Below, one piece after another: positions 38,330 to 49,829 of a stretch of DNA of 64,000 nt. The translations under genes were made by a program, and so were the position numbers. The stretch is taken from contig JALPQD010000832.1 in assembly GCA_023101885.1 (NCBI GenBank), forward strand, positions 186,001 through 250,000, in the 5' to 3' direction. Under the pieces are notes generated by a model. That model made no database searches and was not told the origin of the DNA. It worked only from the letters and a program-made list of their open reading frames with translations. How positions within the stretch are numbered: the first letter of the stretch is position 1; each line of letters starts with the position of its first letter. The DNA comes from Typhlomys cinereus (Eukaryota > Chordata > Mammalia > Rodentia > Platacanthomyidae).

Positions 38330-40360
38330 GATGAGACAATGCAGAAATGTGTGCCATTACATGTGTGTGGATCTCAGAAGACAACTTGTGGGTATCAGTT
38401 CTCTCCTTCCACCAATAGGGGTGGATGGGGACATTGAGACCTGAATTCAGGTTTTCTGCCTTAGTCAAGAGCATTTATCAGCTCAGCTTTCTCCCTGGCA
38501 TAGTGGGTAGTTTCTGTGTAGCAGCTCTTGATCTAGAACCCAGGATCTGGTGCATGCTAAGCAACCAGCTGTACTAATGAGCTATTCCGCCAATTCAAAA
38601 GTAGACATTTGAATCTGGGTCTAAATTATTCCAGGCCCTGTAGTTTGATGGTTGGAATATGGCAACGTCACAGTTTACACAACAAAGTTGAAACCAAATT
38701 GTGGTGTAAGACCACAGACTGATTCACTGCCAATGGATTAACTAGTGGACTGGTCATCTGCTGATTTACCCCAACTAACTGTGTCAGCTGCAGTTCATTT
38801 CCTTTTATATGCTATTGCCTCAGAAGGAAAAGTAAGCTCTTCTCCTATCAATACAGCGTCTCTATTTTGTCCCTCTCCATTGCCCTTAGTTTCCCATTCC
38901 TACCCTGATCACCTCATATTAAAATGTATGTTTGCCTAGGAACCTGTGTGTTTCTGGTACTAGTCCAGAATTTCATCTATGCTTAGAGCAATTTTAGGTT
39001 ATTATTTCAGCTAATATGATGGAAAATGATTTAAAATGTATTTTTAGGGATGGGGATATGGCTCAGTAGTTAAAACCATTGCCTTTCCATTGGTAGTTCT
39101 CTGTGAAGAATGACAAAATGTTATGTCAAGAGTATGGGCCCTTTCAGGACCTTGACCAACCCTTGAACTCTGCCTGGAAGTCTGCTTTTTGGGGACTTTT
39201 TGGGCAGTTTCTTGTCTCTTCAGGAGACAGGGAGGCTGTGTCTTGCTTCTATAGATCTGTGAATATGTTCTGTGGACAGATCTGAGGAAGAGGGCGAGGA
39301 TGTCCTCTACTCCAGGAGCAGTAAGCACTGTGAGCTTCCAGCTGTGATCAAGCCATGTGTCCCTGAGACATTCTGAGTTCTGCCATGGGGCTGCGGGGCA
39401 GGGACTGGGCTATCTCTATGTCCCCTGTGTCCTGTCCCAGCCCTGCATGGTGTCTGGAGTGCAGATGCAGCACTTGGAGTGACTCTGACTGGAGCTCTTA
39501 AACTGCTGTTTCCAAGAGTTCAGGATTGGGGAACTTTGCTCTGTGGACCATGCATCAGGAATACTGACAAAGGTGGCCTCCAGAGTTAATGGGGGGTGTT
39601 AAACAGTGGCCCTGCATTTCTGCTCTTTGCTCTGGATCCTTTGAAAATCAGAAACAGTGCTCCTTGGGGCATCAGAATGTGAGGTGACCTGAGCACTGGG
39701 TGGCTCTGGAAAGTGGTGTGTCCAGACATATTGAGTCTAATGGAACATGAGTTGTTTTGAACAGCAAGGATGGGAAACACCATCTAGGATGTGGGGCTCC
39801 TTTTTACCTCCTGCGTTCTTGGATCCAGACCATGCAGCCCTATGCCAAAGGTAGACAAAGTCAGCCAAAGCTCATAGCTTCTTGGTGCCCCTCATGTGAG
39901 AGCAGTGTCTGTTTGTCTTTGTAAGCACTGGTCCCTGTATTTTTTAGTGACCTTTGATTTACTAGTTGCATTATTATTATTATTGTTATTATTTTTATTC
40001 AGTGTAAATTCTTCTGTTCTGTAGTTGCAGGGTGAGACTGGAACATATGTAGAGGATTAAGGCAGGTTTTATTAGAGGACAGAAAAGAGCTGAACTCACA
40101 CATATGGAGCCTATTTTGGGTAAGGAAACCTTCTGAAGTAGGGCAAAATCAGATGTATTTGTAAATTTGGGTGAACCGAAAAGAGTGGTGTTTTAATCAT
40201 AGGTGACTAGTTTCTGTGACCAGTTCTAATTTCTGTATAGCGAGACTTTCAAGACTTATCTAGCAACCTTTCTACTCTATCCTATTCCAAAGTGCTTAAT
40301 GACATTTTTCCCTCGCTTTTTCTCCCTGTACCTAATGAGGACCTTGATTGCTCAGAGATA
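38330..40360 (-). repeat. Inverted duplication, arm B
   Basis: Reverse-complement partner of 32690-35150 (landmarks under arm A). It lacks the arm A SINE. A TTA/ATT microsatellite (about 39970-39998) matches the AAT-rich patch at 33512-33543. Confidence 0.75.
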
Positions 40361-40614
40361 GGAATGTGTGTATAATCTATTTTCCAATCTTAACCTGGGT
40401 AGATTCCTTTCCTCTGGTTAACTGTGGGAACTTGTTATAAAGTTATGAGTTTTTGTTCATACATTAATGTGACATGCAGCAGTCATCTTTTGTAGAGTGA
40501 GTTGCATGTGTTTGCCTTCAAATAATCTATAATCTCTAGCAATTTATCACTCTCTAAATGAAGACTTTGAGGGAGGGCCTGGAAGAGTTTCCATTGGCTA
40601 GCTTCAAGTAGTAT

Positions 40615-40868
40615 GAATTCGCCTTGAGTGCTTTTTGAACAGCAAGGATGGGGAACATCATCTAGGATGTGGGGCTTTTTCTTGCCTCCTGCATTCTTGG
40701 ATCCAGATCCATACAGTCCTATGCCTAAGGTAGACAAAGTCAGCCAAAGCTCATAGCTTCTTGGTGCCCCTCATGTGAGAGCAGTGTCTATTTGTCTTTG
40801 TAAGCACTGGTCCCTGTATTTTTTAGTGACCTTTGATTTACTAGTGGTATTATTATTATTGTTGTTAT
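40615..40868 (-). repeat. Third, partial copy of the arm sequence
   Basis: Nearly repeats 39752-39998 in the same orientation (gaacagcaaggatggg through ctgtattttttagtgacctttgattt, then ATT repeats). It ends soon after the ATT run. Confidence 0.9.
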
Positions 40869-40996
40869 TATTATTATTCCCTCTTCTTTTGTGATTCCTC
40901 CCTCCATTAAATCAGCAGACTTTTCCTATTGTGTGTTCTTTGGACTAATGTCAAAAGTATCATTCCAAGTAATAGGAATAATAAGGCTGGACTCCT

Positions 40997-41540
40997 TTAT
41001 TTTGGACCTTTTCCTAAAGCCAACTTTCTTGCATCAAGATTAGCCATATCATTCCCCTGTGGCTCAGGCATGTTAACCTTTTGATGGCCATGACATTGCA
41101 AGACAGCCAGTTCTTTGGAGATTTTTACAGCCTCTAAGAGCTGCAGAATATGGAACCTGTACTTAATCAGACTTGCAGAGGCAGCAAACATGCCTGTTTC
41201 CTTTCATGTGCTAGCATGATCCATAACTGTTAAGCAAGCATACTTAGAATATACACACACACACACATATACATATATATATATATGCATATTTTTTATT
41301 TGCCAAATATCAGAGATCCAGTTAATACTATTACTTCAGACAGCTGACAACTGGTACTGGGGGGAAATAAGGCTTGTGCCTCAATGACTCCAAAATCTGA
41401 TGTGACTGCACATCCTGCCTTACAAATCAGTTGAACTCTCATCAGGAAAAAGAACAAGATGAGGTTTGGGCAGGTGTGAGCTTTGACTGTCCTCTGGAGC
41501 AAGGGGGCTGTCAAAGAGGATCTCAGTGCAATCATGTGAG
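40997..41540 (-). pseudogene. Retroviral RNase H remnant (pol)
   Basis: On the minus strand, 41535-41296 contains an RNase H-like start (KAGCAVTSDFGVIEA, then a region resembling the conserved alanine-glutamate-leucine helix). 41191-40997 contains the end of the domain with a CHGHQK motif, as in gammaretroviral RNase H. A gap with simple repeats (about 41255-41290) and stops separate them. It lies downstream, in the minus sense, of the RT remnant at 44000-44560, which is the correct pol order. Confidence 0.75.
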
Positions 41541-41894
41541 GTGTCTCCTATTTATAACACACCTGAATAGATTTATCTTTAGGGTTCAAGTGGTTCCCAG
41601 GAGATGAGCCCATCTTTGGGCTACTGTATCTAAGTTTTTAATAAGATAATAACTGGTTGTTCAGCAAGTTTTACTCTGTGGATAAGAACTCCTTGTGCTA
41701 TATCACTTCCTTTATTTACAAAGAGATTATAGTTTTGTAAGTACACAGAACCAGTTCTGAGGCACATGCTGGGCACTGTTTGAGCATATTAAATGTCTGT
41801 TGGCCTCAGCCACCCATGGAATTGGATCAAACATTTTTTTCAACTGCTTCTTTCCATAAATTTTATAAGGGCTTAGCTAATGGACCATATCCAG
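41541..41894. other. Decayed proviral or unique sequence
   Basis: No motif recognised; it lies between the RNase H remnant and the direct repeat. Confidence 0.4.
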
Positions 41895-42300
41895 TTGCTG
41901 ATAAATCACCATCAAATAGCTTAAGGGATCGAAGGGTTAATTTTCTCTTATGATTACTGGTTACAGTTCATCATCCAACTTGACAGGAGAGCATGCACCA
42001 CCACCAAAGCTCAGGGAACTGGCCACATCATCACCACATAAGAGTTGAGAGAGGGATGATCCTTACCTGCCAGACCAGCATATCTGGCCAAGTGTACATA
42101 GAATTCCAACTTTCTCAAGCAGCTGTCTGTATTTGATTCCAGGGCCTAGTCCCACCCACCATGTGATGGGCCTTCTCATCAACTGTATAATCTCCTGCAG
42201 GTTTCCTCTAGGCCTAACTCAAGCAGTAATTCTCTACAAATGTGCCAAGACCTCAAACCCTCAACTGTCAAATTGACATCTGTGCCTAACTCTAACACTC
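41895..42300 (+). repeat. About 400-bp direct repeat, copy 1
   Basis: Matches 43485-43890 in the same orientation. Shared phrases are attttctcttatgattactggttaca, gagagcatgcacca, gagatgatccttac-like text and aatctcctg. The family is unknown: a hAT-like rodent repeat or an LTR are both possible. Confidence 0.75.
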
Positions 42301-43484
42301 CACACCTTGTAAACTTGACTCAATAACATTGCATTTTTAAAGTATGATATTCAATGCTTATTCTATCAGTGTTAAAAGTTATCTTAAAAGTATAAATACA
42401 ATTCATAGACAAATTTAAAATGATCTCATTAAAACATAAGTTCCAACATTTTAAAATTTCAGTGTTTCTTAACCTTATAATGTATTAAATCAGAATAAGT
42501 TAAATACTTTAAAATATTAAAATAGAAGTATCTTGGCACAATAAGAAAACATTAGAAAGATCTATGTCCAGCAAATCAAATACCACATCTTTTACTTAAA
42601 TGTCCAGGTAGCTCAAAGATTCCAGGCATTTCCAGCCCCTGTTTCCAGCTCAAAGTTGTAAAAGCAGACTTCCTCTGAACCACGCTGAATCATTATTCAC
42701 AGCCATTCTCAGCATATATCCTATAGTTCTGGCATCTGCAAAAACACTCTGGATTTGCCTCTGCTGCTATTAGCTTTAGCTTTCCTTATAGGAACTCTCT
42801 GTCTGCCAATAAGTGCCAAGATTTTGCTGCTGTCCATAAACCCCTCAATTGTACACTCAACTATTATCACATGGAGTATGCTGCTAGATTCTATAGGAAG
42901 ATTGAAATGTCTCTTGGTCCACTAGAGCCACAGCTGTACCAACATTCACCTGCTGATTCTGATAAAGTTGCTTTCTAGGTACTAAAACTTTCAAATGGCA
43001 AGAAATATCTTCAAATTGGACTTTAATCCCCTGAAGGAATCCCAGTTTTCACACTTCAGAATCACTATTTGGTGGTATTTAAGTATTTCATGATCCCAAA
43101 TGCAAATCACTAGGTTTTCCTTCATTGACGTTCATCTCTCCAGCAACACCAGCTGTTTTGCTGCCTACCCTTTCCTCATCCAGATCTTCAAATTCATCAA
43201 CACAGCTTTCTATCAAGCAAACAAGTCCATTGTCTTTAAATTCAACATTGTAAACTCCTTGCTTCCTTCATCACAAACTGGGCCCCAACAATCCATGACT
43301 ATCTTAGCACCATTATTTTCCAAATGTCCCGTAAAGTGAATGGTTTTTAAAGCACACAATCTTACTACCTTCAAACATTGTCATATTCCTGCAAAAAACG
43401 CCATTCAGAATTCACAATCCGAATAGCCACGTTTATCAGCAAAACCCCATTCTGTGGTAATAAATTTTGTTGCAGTTCACTGGC
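42301..43484. other. Sequence between the direct repeats, no gene seen
   Basis: About 1.2 kb without a recognisable domain. A plus frame at 43100-43339 shows no family resemblance. If the repeats are LTRs this would be the internal part of a small non-autonomous element. Confidence 0.4.
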
Positions 43485-43890
43485 ATGATTGTTGATACAT
43501 CAATATCAAACAGCTTAAGGTACCAATGGGTTTATTTTCTCTTACGATTACTGGTTACAGTAATCCATAGTCCAGGGAGACCAGAGAGCATGCACCAACA
43601 CCAGTGCCAAGGAAACTGACCTCACAATCACCACATAAAGGCTGAGAGAGAGATGATCCTTACTTGCAGGCCAGCATGCCTGAACAAGTGCAAACAAGGA
43701 TGCCAACTTTCTCAACCAGCATTCTTTATTTTATTCTAGGGCCTACTTCCATCCCTCCATAGACTGGGACTTCCTCATCAGCTAGACAATCTCCTGAAAG
43801 TTGTTCTGGGCTTAACACAACCACTAATTCTCTAAAAATGAGCCCAGAGCTCAAACTTCAAACACCTGTATCTTAAGTGTAACACCAGAA
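43485..43890 (+). repeat. About 400-bp direct repeat, copy 2
   Basis: Partner of 41895-42300, clearly diverged from it. The pair and its interior lie between the RT and RNase H pieces of one antisense pol, as expected for an insertion into the provirus. Confidence 0.75.
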
Positions 43891-43999
43891 ATCCAACAGC
43901 AACAAAAGCCAGTCATCCCCAGGAAACCTCCAAGCCTTTCTGTTATATCAAAATATGGTCTATGATAGTTTCCTTACTTCTATGACTCTTTTGATAGAT

Positions 44000-44560
44000 G
44001 AATCCCTAAGTATTTGTCCTCAGCCTGAACTAGCTAGGCTTTGTGTCTTGAGATTTTTGTACCAGTCAGTTTTAAATTTTGTCATAGGGCTAAAGTTCCA
44101 TTTGCCCCATTTGATTTGCTTCACAGCAAAATGCAGCCAGTCATCTACATACTGGAGCAGACCTATCTCCATCAGCAGCTGCAAACTGACAAAGTCACAT
44201 TTAAGGGTTGATCCAAATATATGAACTGTCTCTGAAACCTTGGGTCAGAACAGTTCGTTTTAATTGTCCTTTCCCATCTAGAGTCTCAAAAGTAAAAAGA
44301 TCTTTGTTTTCTGGAGCTGAAGAAATGGAAATGAATACATCTTACAAATCTATTACTACAGGGTGGATTGGCACTACTGCTTCATTTATAATTCTAATTA
44401 GACTAGTTCTAATCTCCTCTGTCCCTAGGGCATTTGTACTCCTATGGTGGGTTGTTACATGGCATATCACAAGAAATTATAAAAGCTTGGGATCTCAGGT
44501 TGTTAAGAATCTGCATCAGTCTGCTCTAATTTCTGACCCCAAGAGGTACGATTTCTGACT
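44000..44560 (-). pseudogene. Retroviral reverse transcriptase remnant (pol)
   Basis: The minus strand encodes a polymerase-core order: a PIHPVV-like stretch, an FTFE-like strand, a TQGF motif (about 44235-44262) and the catalytic YVDD at 44140-44151 within LLQYVDD. These match retroviral RT motifs, with spacing like gammaretroviral pol. Stops and frameshifts break it. It continues to the RNase H remnant about 2.5 kb downstream, the interval being enlarged by the repeat pair. Confidence 0.75.
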
Positions 44561-44564
44561 TGGT

Positions 44565-46446
44565 AAGTTTAGTGGGTCTTTGAGCATTCTCTTTGTTTTG
44601 GATATTGTTTGACTGCACTACTGTTTTAGGGATGATGCTAATACCTGAGAGGGAGTTTGTATTAAGATTTCCTCCAGAAGAACCTCATGAAATATAACAT
44701 GGAAAACCTTCGAAAGACATTACTATAATAGAGGCCCTAAATTTTTCCTTTAAGTCTCTCCCTAGGATGTTTATAGGAGATTTAGTTATGTAGAGATAAG
44801 AAAGCATAAAGGCCACATAATTAAATGTGCAAATAACATAAGTAGTTACTTTGTGAATAGCCTGTAAGTGTGTCACTCCCCTCATCTTCACAGTTCCAGT
44901 TATATCAGCATCTGTCAAGAAATGAGAAAGGTAATTGAGAACTAAAATGGGTTTTCTTGTGTTTATAAACAGAGAAATAAAATGGCTTGTTTAAGTAAGA
45001 CCCTCAATGAGCAGGCTGACAAGGGAAACCTGGGATTCTTATGGGAGCATGCAATGCAAATTGTGTTTGAATTTTAATTCTTTGGGATATTACTCAATCA
45101 TGATTTTATTAATTATTGTGTTAAAGCAAGTAATGTGCTTATTTCCTTTATGTAATTTTTTGCTCTCCTTGTACAAATGAAAGATCAATTTCTAGGGCAC
45201 ATGCAATGTGCACACTAGGTAGAGTCAACTCCAATTTCTGTTCCCAAATCCTGTGACTTGTGCTGAGGAGATATGTGTCACTATATGGGTCAGTGTGATT
45301 TGAGTACATAACTGTGGACTTTACCTTGATGTTGCTCAAAAGGACATCTACAGGGAAGTGATTTTGGAGAACTACAAGAGCCTGAAAATTTTAGGTGAGT
45401 CTAGCTCCCCTGTAAATTTTATTACTAATTGTTTTTCTTTTGATTTTTATAAATATAGAAATTCTTTCTAGTTATTTTTATATTATTGTATTATTACATA
45501 ATTTTTGTGGTCTGTTTGCTTGGTGTTTGTGTGCATGCTCCTGTGTGACATTTTGGATATGCAAGTGTCAAAACCTGGATGTACAAGTGAATTTGTGGGA
45601 AGTGTCCTCATAGTAATTTAGATATTCTGAGATTAGTTTTTATGTTTACTGCCATACTTGTCCTGGACCTTTTTGGGAATTTTCCACTGCACGTATTACA
45701 TCCTAAAATGAGTACATTGGACTTAAAGATGTGTACAGCTACAGCCAGATTTATCATTCTATTTGATAGTGTTAAATATCTTATCTCAGTTCTAAACAAG
45801 TTTTCTATGTTATGAAACCTGTTTCCCAAGTTTTCATTTAAAGATAAAAGTTTTATAATATGCTGTTTTCATAATTCTAATAAGAATTTTTATATCTGTG
45901 ATTTGTAATTGATAATTGGAACTATGATGCTATAAATAACTGGGGAAAACTTTGTGGAATACTATTATTGGGGTTATTATCCCCTTATCTACCACAAGAA
46001 AGGTTTTGAATCTTCTGTGCTTTATTAATACACAATCTCTTTGTTACATTTTATTATTACTTTTTATGTAGTTGGTAGTGTGAATGTACATGGATGTGTA
46101 TTTAAAGTGCTCTTTAGATTAAAGCATATAATATTCTTCCTTTTCTACTGTATTCCTGATACATACTGCCAGAATCGTAATGACTCCTCCAGTCTGCCCT
46201 ACAGTTGGGATCCACATGACACCTCCAGAATCACAGCTTCATGCCAGTATGCTTGCATCAGTTTCATAATCCATTCCAATTTTTCTGTGTGTTCCCAAAG
46301 CAACAAAGGCAGTTGTAGTGGTAATTCTTCCTGGTGCTGTTGAAAAACACCCATACAAATAAGTTCCAGAAGTTAGACAGAATCAAAAGATGTGATGTGT
46401 GGTAGAAGGAAAATGCAACTGAAGTCATGCCCCTCACAGAGGCTTT
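44565..46446. other. No gene seen
   Basis: AT-rich sequence with short frames only. Parts may be further proviral sequence upstream of RT in the minus sense, but I recognise no motif. Confidence 0.5.
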
Positions 46447-46574
46447 AAGAAACTGGGTTCTGTGTCTCTTGATCAGTGAATTAAGTCCATTAACATTTAG
46501 TGTTATAATGGAGAAACTATTAATTCCAGACATTTATTATGTTTAGTAGCTTTTATAAGTATATTGCTTCGCTT

Positions 46575-46806
46575 TTAAATTTTTTTTTATTTTTTTATTT
46601 TATTCAACTGTGTGCATGTGCGTGTGTGCATCTGTGTGTGTGTGTGTAGAACCACGGACGAATTCGTGAACCACCATGGACGCCTCCACCTCCTTCTGCC
46701 CCGGGATTCACAGGCTCCGCCCTACCAGGGCCAGAAGCGCAGGCCGCCCCCGCTTCCGCCTGGCGTCTATACGTGGGATCTGGGATCCGAACTCAGGACC
46801 TTCCAC
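46575..46806 (-). repeat. tRNA-derived SINE inside the inverted L1, 5'-truncated
   Basis: Reverse complement of the 24292-24590 family: CA tail at the left, then the GC body, ending at box B (gatccgaactcaggacc). The tRNA-like box A head is missing. Confidence 0.85.
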
Positions 46807-46809
46807 AAG

Positions 46810-47884
46810 TTATATTTGCCTTCTGTTCTCCTGGATATGCCTGTTTTTTTCTTCAAGCTTAAGTATCATTTCTAGCAGTTTTTGAAGGCCTGGTTTGGTG
46901 GCCATGTATCCCTTAAAGTTGTCTTTGTGCTGGAAAATTTTTCTTTCTCCCTCGATCATGACAGATAGTTTTGCAGGGTAAATCAGCCTGGGTTGACATT
47001 TTTGCTCATTCAATACTTGAAGTATGTCTCTCCAAGCTCTTCTTGCTTTTACTGTTTCGACTGAGAAGTCATTTGTTATTTTAATAGGTTTACCTTTAAA
47101 AGTGACTTGTTTTTTCTCCCTTGAAGCTCTCAGCACCAGTTCTTTATCGTGAATGTGGAGTGTTTTAACTATTATTTGCCACTGCGTGCTTCTATTTTGG
47201 TCGTATCTGTTCGGGGTGCGGAATGCCTCTTGTATATGGATGGGCCTCTCTTTTTTTAGATGAGGAAAGTTTTCCTTGATCGTTTGAAAAATTTCCTCAG
47301 GGGTGGTATTTTGAGATTCTTGCTCTGGTATTCCATGAATACGCATGTTAGGCTTCTTCAGGGTGTCCCATATCTCTTGGATATTTCTCTCAAGTATCAA
47401 GTATCTTTTTGGCTTTAACAACCTCTTCCATTGAGCTGGTTAGTACTCCCACTTTATCTTCAAGGTCTGAAATTCTGTTTTCTGCTTCGTTAGTTCTGTT
47501 GATAAGACTCTCTGTGGCGTTCTGGGTTGAAGATAACTTGTCTTTTAGCTCAGTTTTAAACTCTGCTTGAGTTTGTTTTAACTGCTCTATGCCACTTTTT
47601 GTTTCTTGCACTGTTTTTCTCAACTCCTCCAGATGTCTGTTGTGTTCCTCTTCAAAGCGATTGATTCGATTATGTAATTCCTCCCGGATTTCCTCTTTCA
47701 TAGTATTGAACATGGTAATGATCATATTTTGAAAGACCTTATCCTGGGTGAGGCTTTCTTGGCCTTTTTCCGCGGGTTTGTTCTTGTTGGAGTCTAACAT
47801 TATGGGATTAATTTCTTCAGTGGGAAATTTGTTTACTTGAATGTTGCTTCTCATGGATTTGCACTTTGACTTTGGCATTGTCAT
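46810..47884 (-). pseudogene. L1 ORF1, nearly intact, one frameshift
   Basis: ORF1p is the L1 RNA-binding trimeric chaperone. From the methionine at 47884 the frame gives a lysine-rich N-terminus and then a long coiled coil (about residues 55-155, heptads with EEELHNRINRFEEEHNR). The second frame (47421-46810) gives the RRM (MRIHGIPEQESQNTTPEEIF) and the C-terminal domain (RLIYPAKLSVMIEGERK), ending in a lysine/glutamate-rich tail. The break is a tandem copy of the 7-mer aagtatc at 47392-47405; the related L1 near 8092 has one copy. The frame is therefore lost in this copy. The length would be normal for an L1 ORF1 apart from this. Confidence 0.85.
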
Positions 47885-47929
47885 TTTAACTCTTAAGATC
47901 TCTCAATTTCACTAAACTGAATTATTTGG

Positions 47930-48245
47930 CCTGGGGTCCTGGTGGGCGGGCCGAACAGGGACTTACCTAGGGCACGGGGTGAGGCCCGGCTGGTGCGACC
48001 CACCGCTGAGCGGGGTGGGGTGAAAAGGGAGGATGGGCGAGTCCGCGTGGAGCTATTTAACCCGAGGGCAGCTGGGGCGAGCCCGGGCGCAGGGGGAGGT
48101 CCTCCTCGTCCCTCGGCCCTGGCGCAGGACTCCGGCTGGATGGTGGGAGTCGGAGCCGTGTCCCTATGGGCTGACCTGGGATCCTAGGGCGCGGGGTGAG
48201 GCCCGGCTGGACCGCAGGTCCCCACCGGTGGAGCGAAGTGGGGTG
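47930..48245 (-). promoter_or_regulatory. L1 5' UTR promoter monomers, CpG-rich
   Basis: Strongly GC- and CpG-rich. gcggggtgaggcccggctgg-type text occurs at about 47977 and 48192, and gtggggtgaaaa at about 48013 and 48238, giving a tandem period near 217-225 bp. Monomers of this kind are the internal promoter of rodent L1s. Because of the inversion, this promoter points away from the attached ORF2 end. Confidence 0.75.
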
Positions 48246-48249
48246 AAAA

Positions 48250-48797
48250 AATGCTCCACTTCCTTAGCCATTAGGGAAATGCAAATCAAAACTTCCCTGA
48301 GATATCATCTCACCCCTGTCAGGATGGCAAAAATCCACAATACAAACAACAACAAATGTTGGAGAGGATGTGGAGAGAGGGGAACTCTCCTACATTGCTG
48401 GTGGTGGGAATGCAGGCTCATACAGCCACTCTGGTGTGCTGTCTGGAGATTCTTAAAGAAATTAAAGATTGAAATGCCATATGATCCTGCTATTCCACTT
48501 TTGGGAATAACCCCCCATACAGCAGAGGTTCACCTCGATAGCACAAGCATGACCATGTTCATAGCAGCACTGTTTACAATAGCAAAGTCATGGAATCAAC
48601 CCAAAAGTCCAACAGTTGACGAGTGGATAAGGAAACACTGGTACATCTATACAATGGAGTACTACTCAGCCATCAAAAATGATGAATTACTGGAATTTGC
48701 CGGGAAATGGATGTCATTAGAAACAATTATATTAAGCGAAGTATCCCAGACCCAGAAAATTAAGTGCCGTATGTACTCCCTAATAGGTGGCTCCTAG
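48250..48797 (+). pseudogene. L1 ORF2 C-terminal end
   Basis: An open frame runs to a stop at 48795-48797 with the ORF2 C-terminus: [19 protein letters not shown], a cysteine/histidine-containing region (CWRGCGERG to about residue 150 of the frame), and [19 protein letters not shown]. Upstream, the frame stays open into the inverted 5' UTR to an ATG at 48033, making a 254-codon chimeric frame. Endonuclease and RT domains are absent, so it has no retrotransposition function. Confidence 0.85.
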
Positions 48798-49813
48798 TAC
48801 CAAACCCACCCAGCCCACCTAAAGACAGTATTTGCAAGGATTATGAACAGGAGGGATGGGGTAGGAGGGCCACACCAGAAACAAGGAGAGAAGGGACCAT
48901 GTTACAGCAGGGAAAATAGGCCTCCACCAAGGACCCAAATAAGTAATGAGACATCTGATTAAGTTCACAGACTTTTGTTCCTGATCATTTACTACTGAGG
49001 GGGTGTGATCTCACCAGAAGAGGAGGGCATATAGTCTGGCAGATAAAAAGTAACAATTTTGCAAATGGGTGATAGACCCCTCCCTTAGTATGGTTTCCCA
49101 CTTTTATTACAGCTACCTTTGAATGTGCTTTTATCACAAGACTCTAACAGCTTTTTGTCTCTGGCCAGGGGGTAACATTCAATGCCCACCAGGATGGAGT
49201 GAAGGGCATTGCAGGAGCAGCAAAACTGCAAAAGAAAATCAACAAACCACAATCCAGAACTTCAGAGAGTCTATATCAACCACCTAGAAGTAGGCCAGCT
49301 TAATCTCTCCCCATCTTGAAGCTCAGGGACATTTGCAGAAGAGGGGGCGGTAAGAGTGTAAGAGCAAAAGGATGGGAGGAGCAATGATATGTAAGATACT
49401 CCATACAAGTTAGGGCTGAAGCAATCATAATTGGACTTTGCATGCCCTGCACAATGTCCAACACACTGTTGACCTCACAAAGTCTAGCATCTACTAAAGG
49501 CACCAAGATCCTTGGAGGTAAAGGATTGGCAGCCACAGCAGTGTTCCTATACCTAAGGGGAACACGGGAAAGAGTTCAGGGAAAGGCCACTGGGTCCTTG
49601 TATGTCATCGGAGAGGAGGGCCCAGAGGAAAATCAAACATGCACAAGAAAGGACTCTCTGGGAATTGGGGCGGGAGGCACTGGGGGATGGGGAGGGAGAG
49701 GGGTGAGGAGGGGGAGTAGGGGGTACGGGGAGAGGAAGAGGAAGGGAGGGAACTGGTGTACCTAATAAGTTTGTATGAGCTGAAATAAAAAAAATTAATA
49801 CAAAAAAGAAAAA
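48798..49813 (+). mobile_element. L1 3' UTR with polypurine block and A-rich tail
   Basis: About 1 kb of family 3' UTR. The G-rich block lies at 49665-49755, followed by aactggtgtacctaataag and an A-rich tail to the target duplication. It serves here as the reference for recognising the other 3' UTR fragments. Confidence 0.85.
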
Positions 49814-49829
49814 AAGAAACTGGGTTCTG

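Larger units (their letters stand above)
46447..49829. mobile_element. L1 insertion with inverted 5' half (twin priming) and 16-bp target duplication
   Basis: The 16-mer aagaaactgggttctg occurs at 46447-46462 and 49814-49829. Between them, 46463-48245 is antisense L1 running from the ORF2 start back through ORF1 to the 5' UTR. 48250-49813 is sense L1 3' end with an A-rich tail. This is the layout produced when a second primer anneals inside the L1 RNA. Most of ORF2 is absent. Good preservation suggests it is among the younger L1s here. Confidence 0.92.

Noticed and set aside
45148..46343. Short frames considered as exons
   Set aside because: No splice-site pairing, motif or composition signal supports them.
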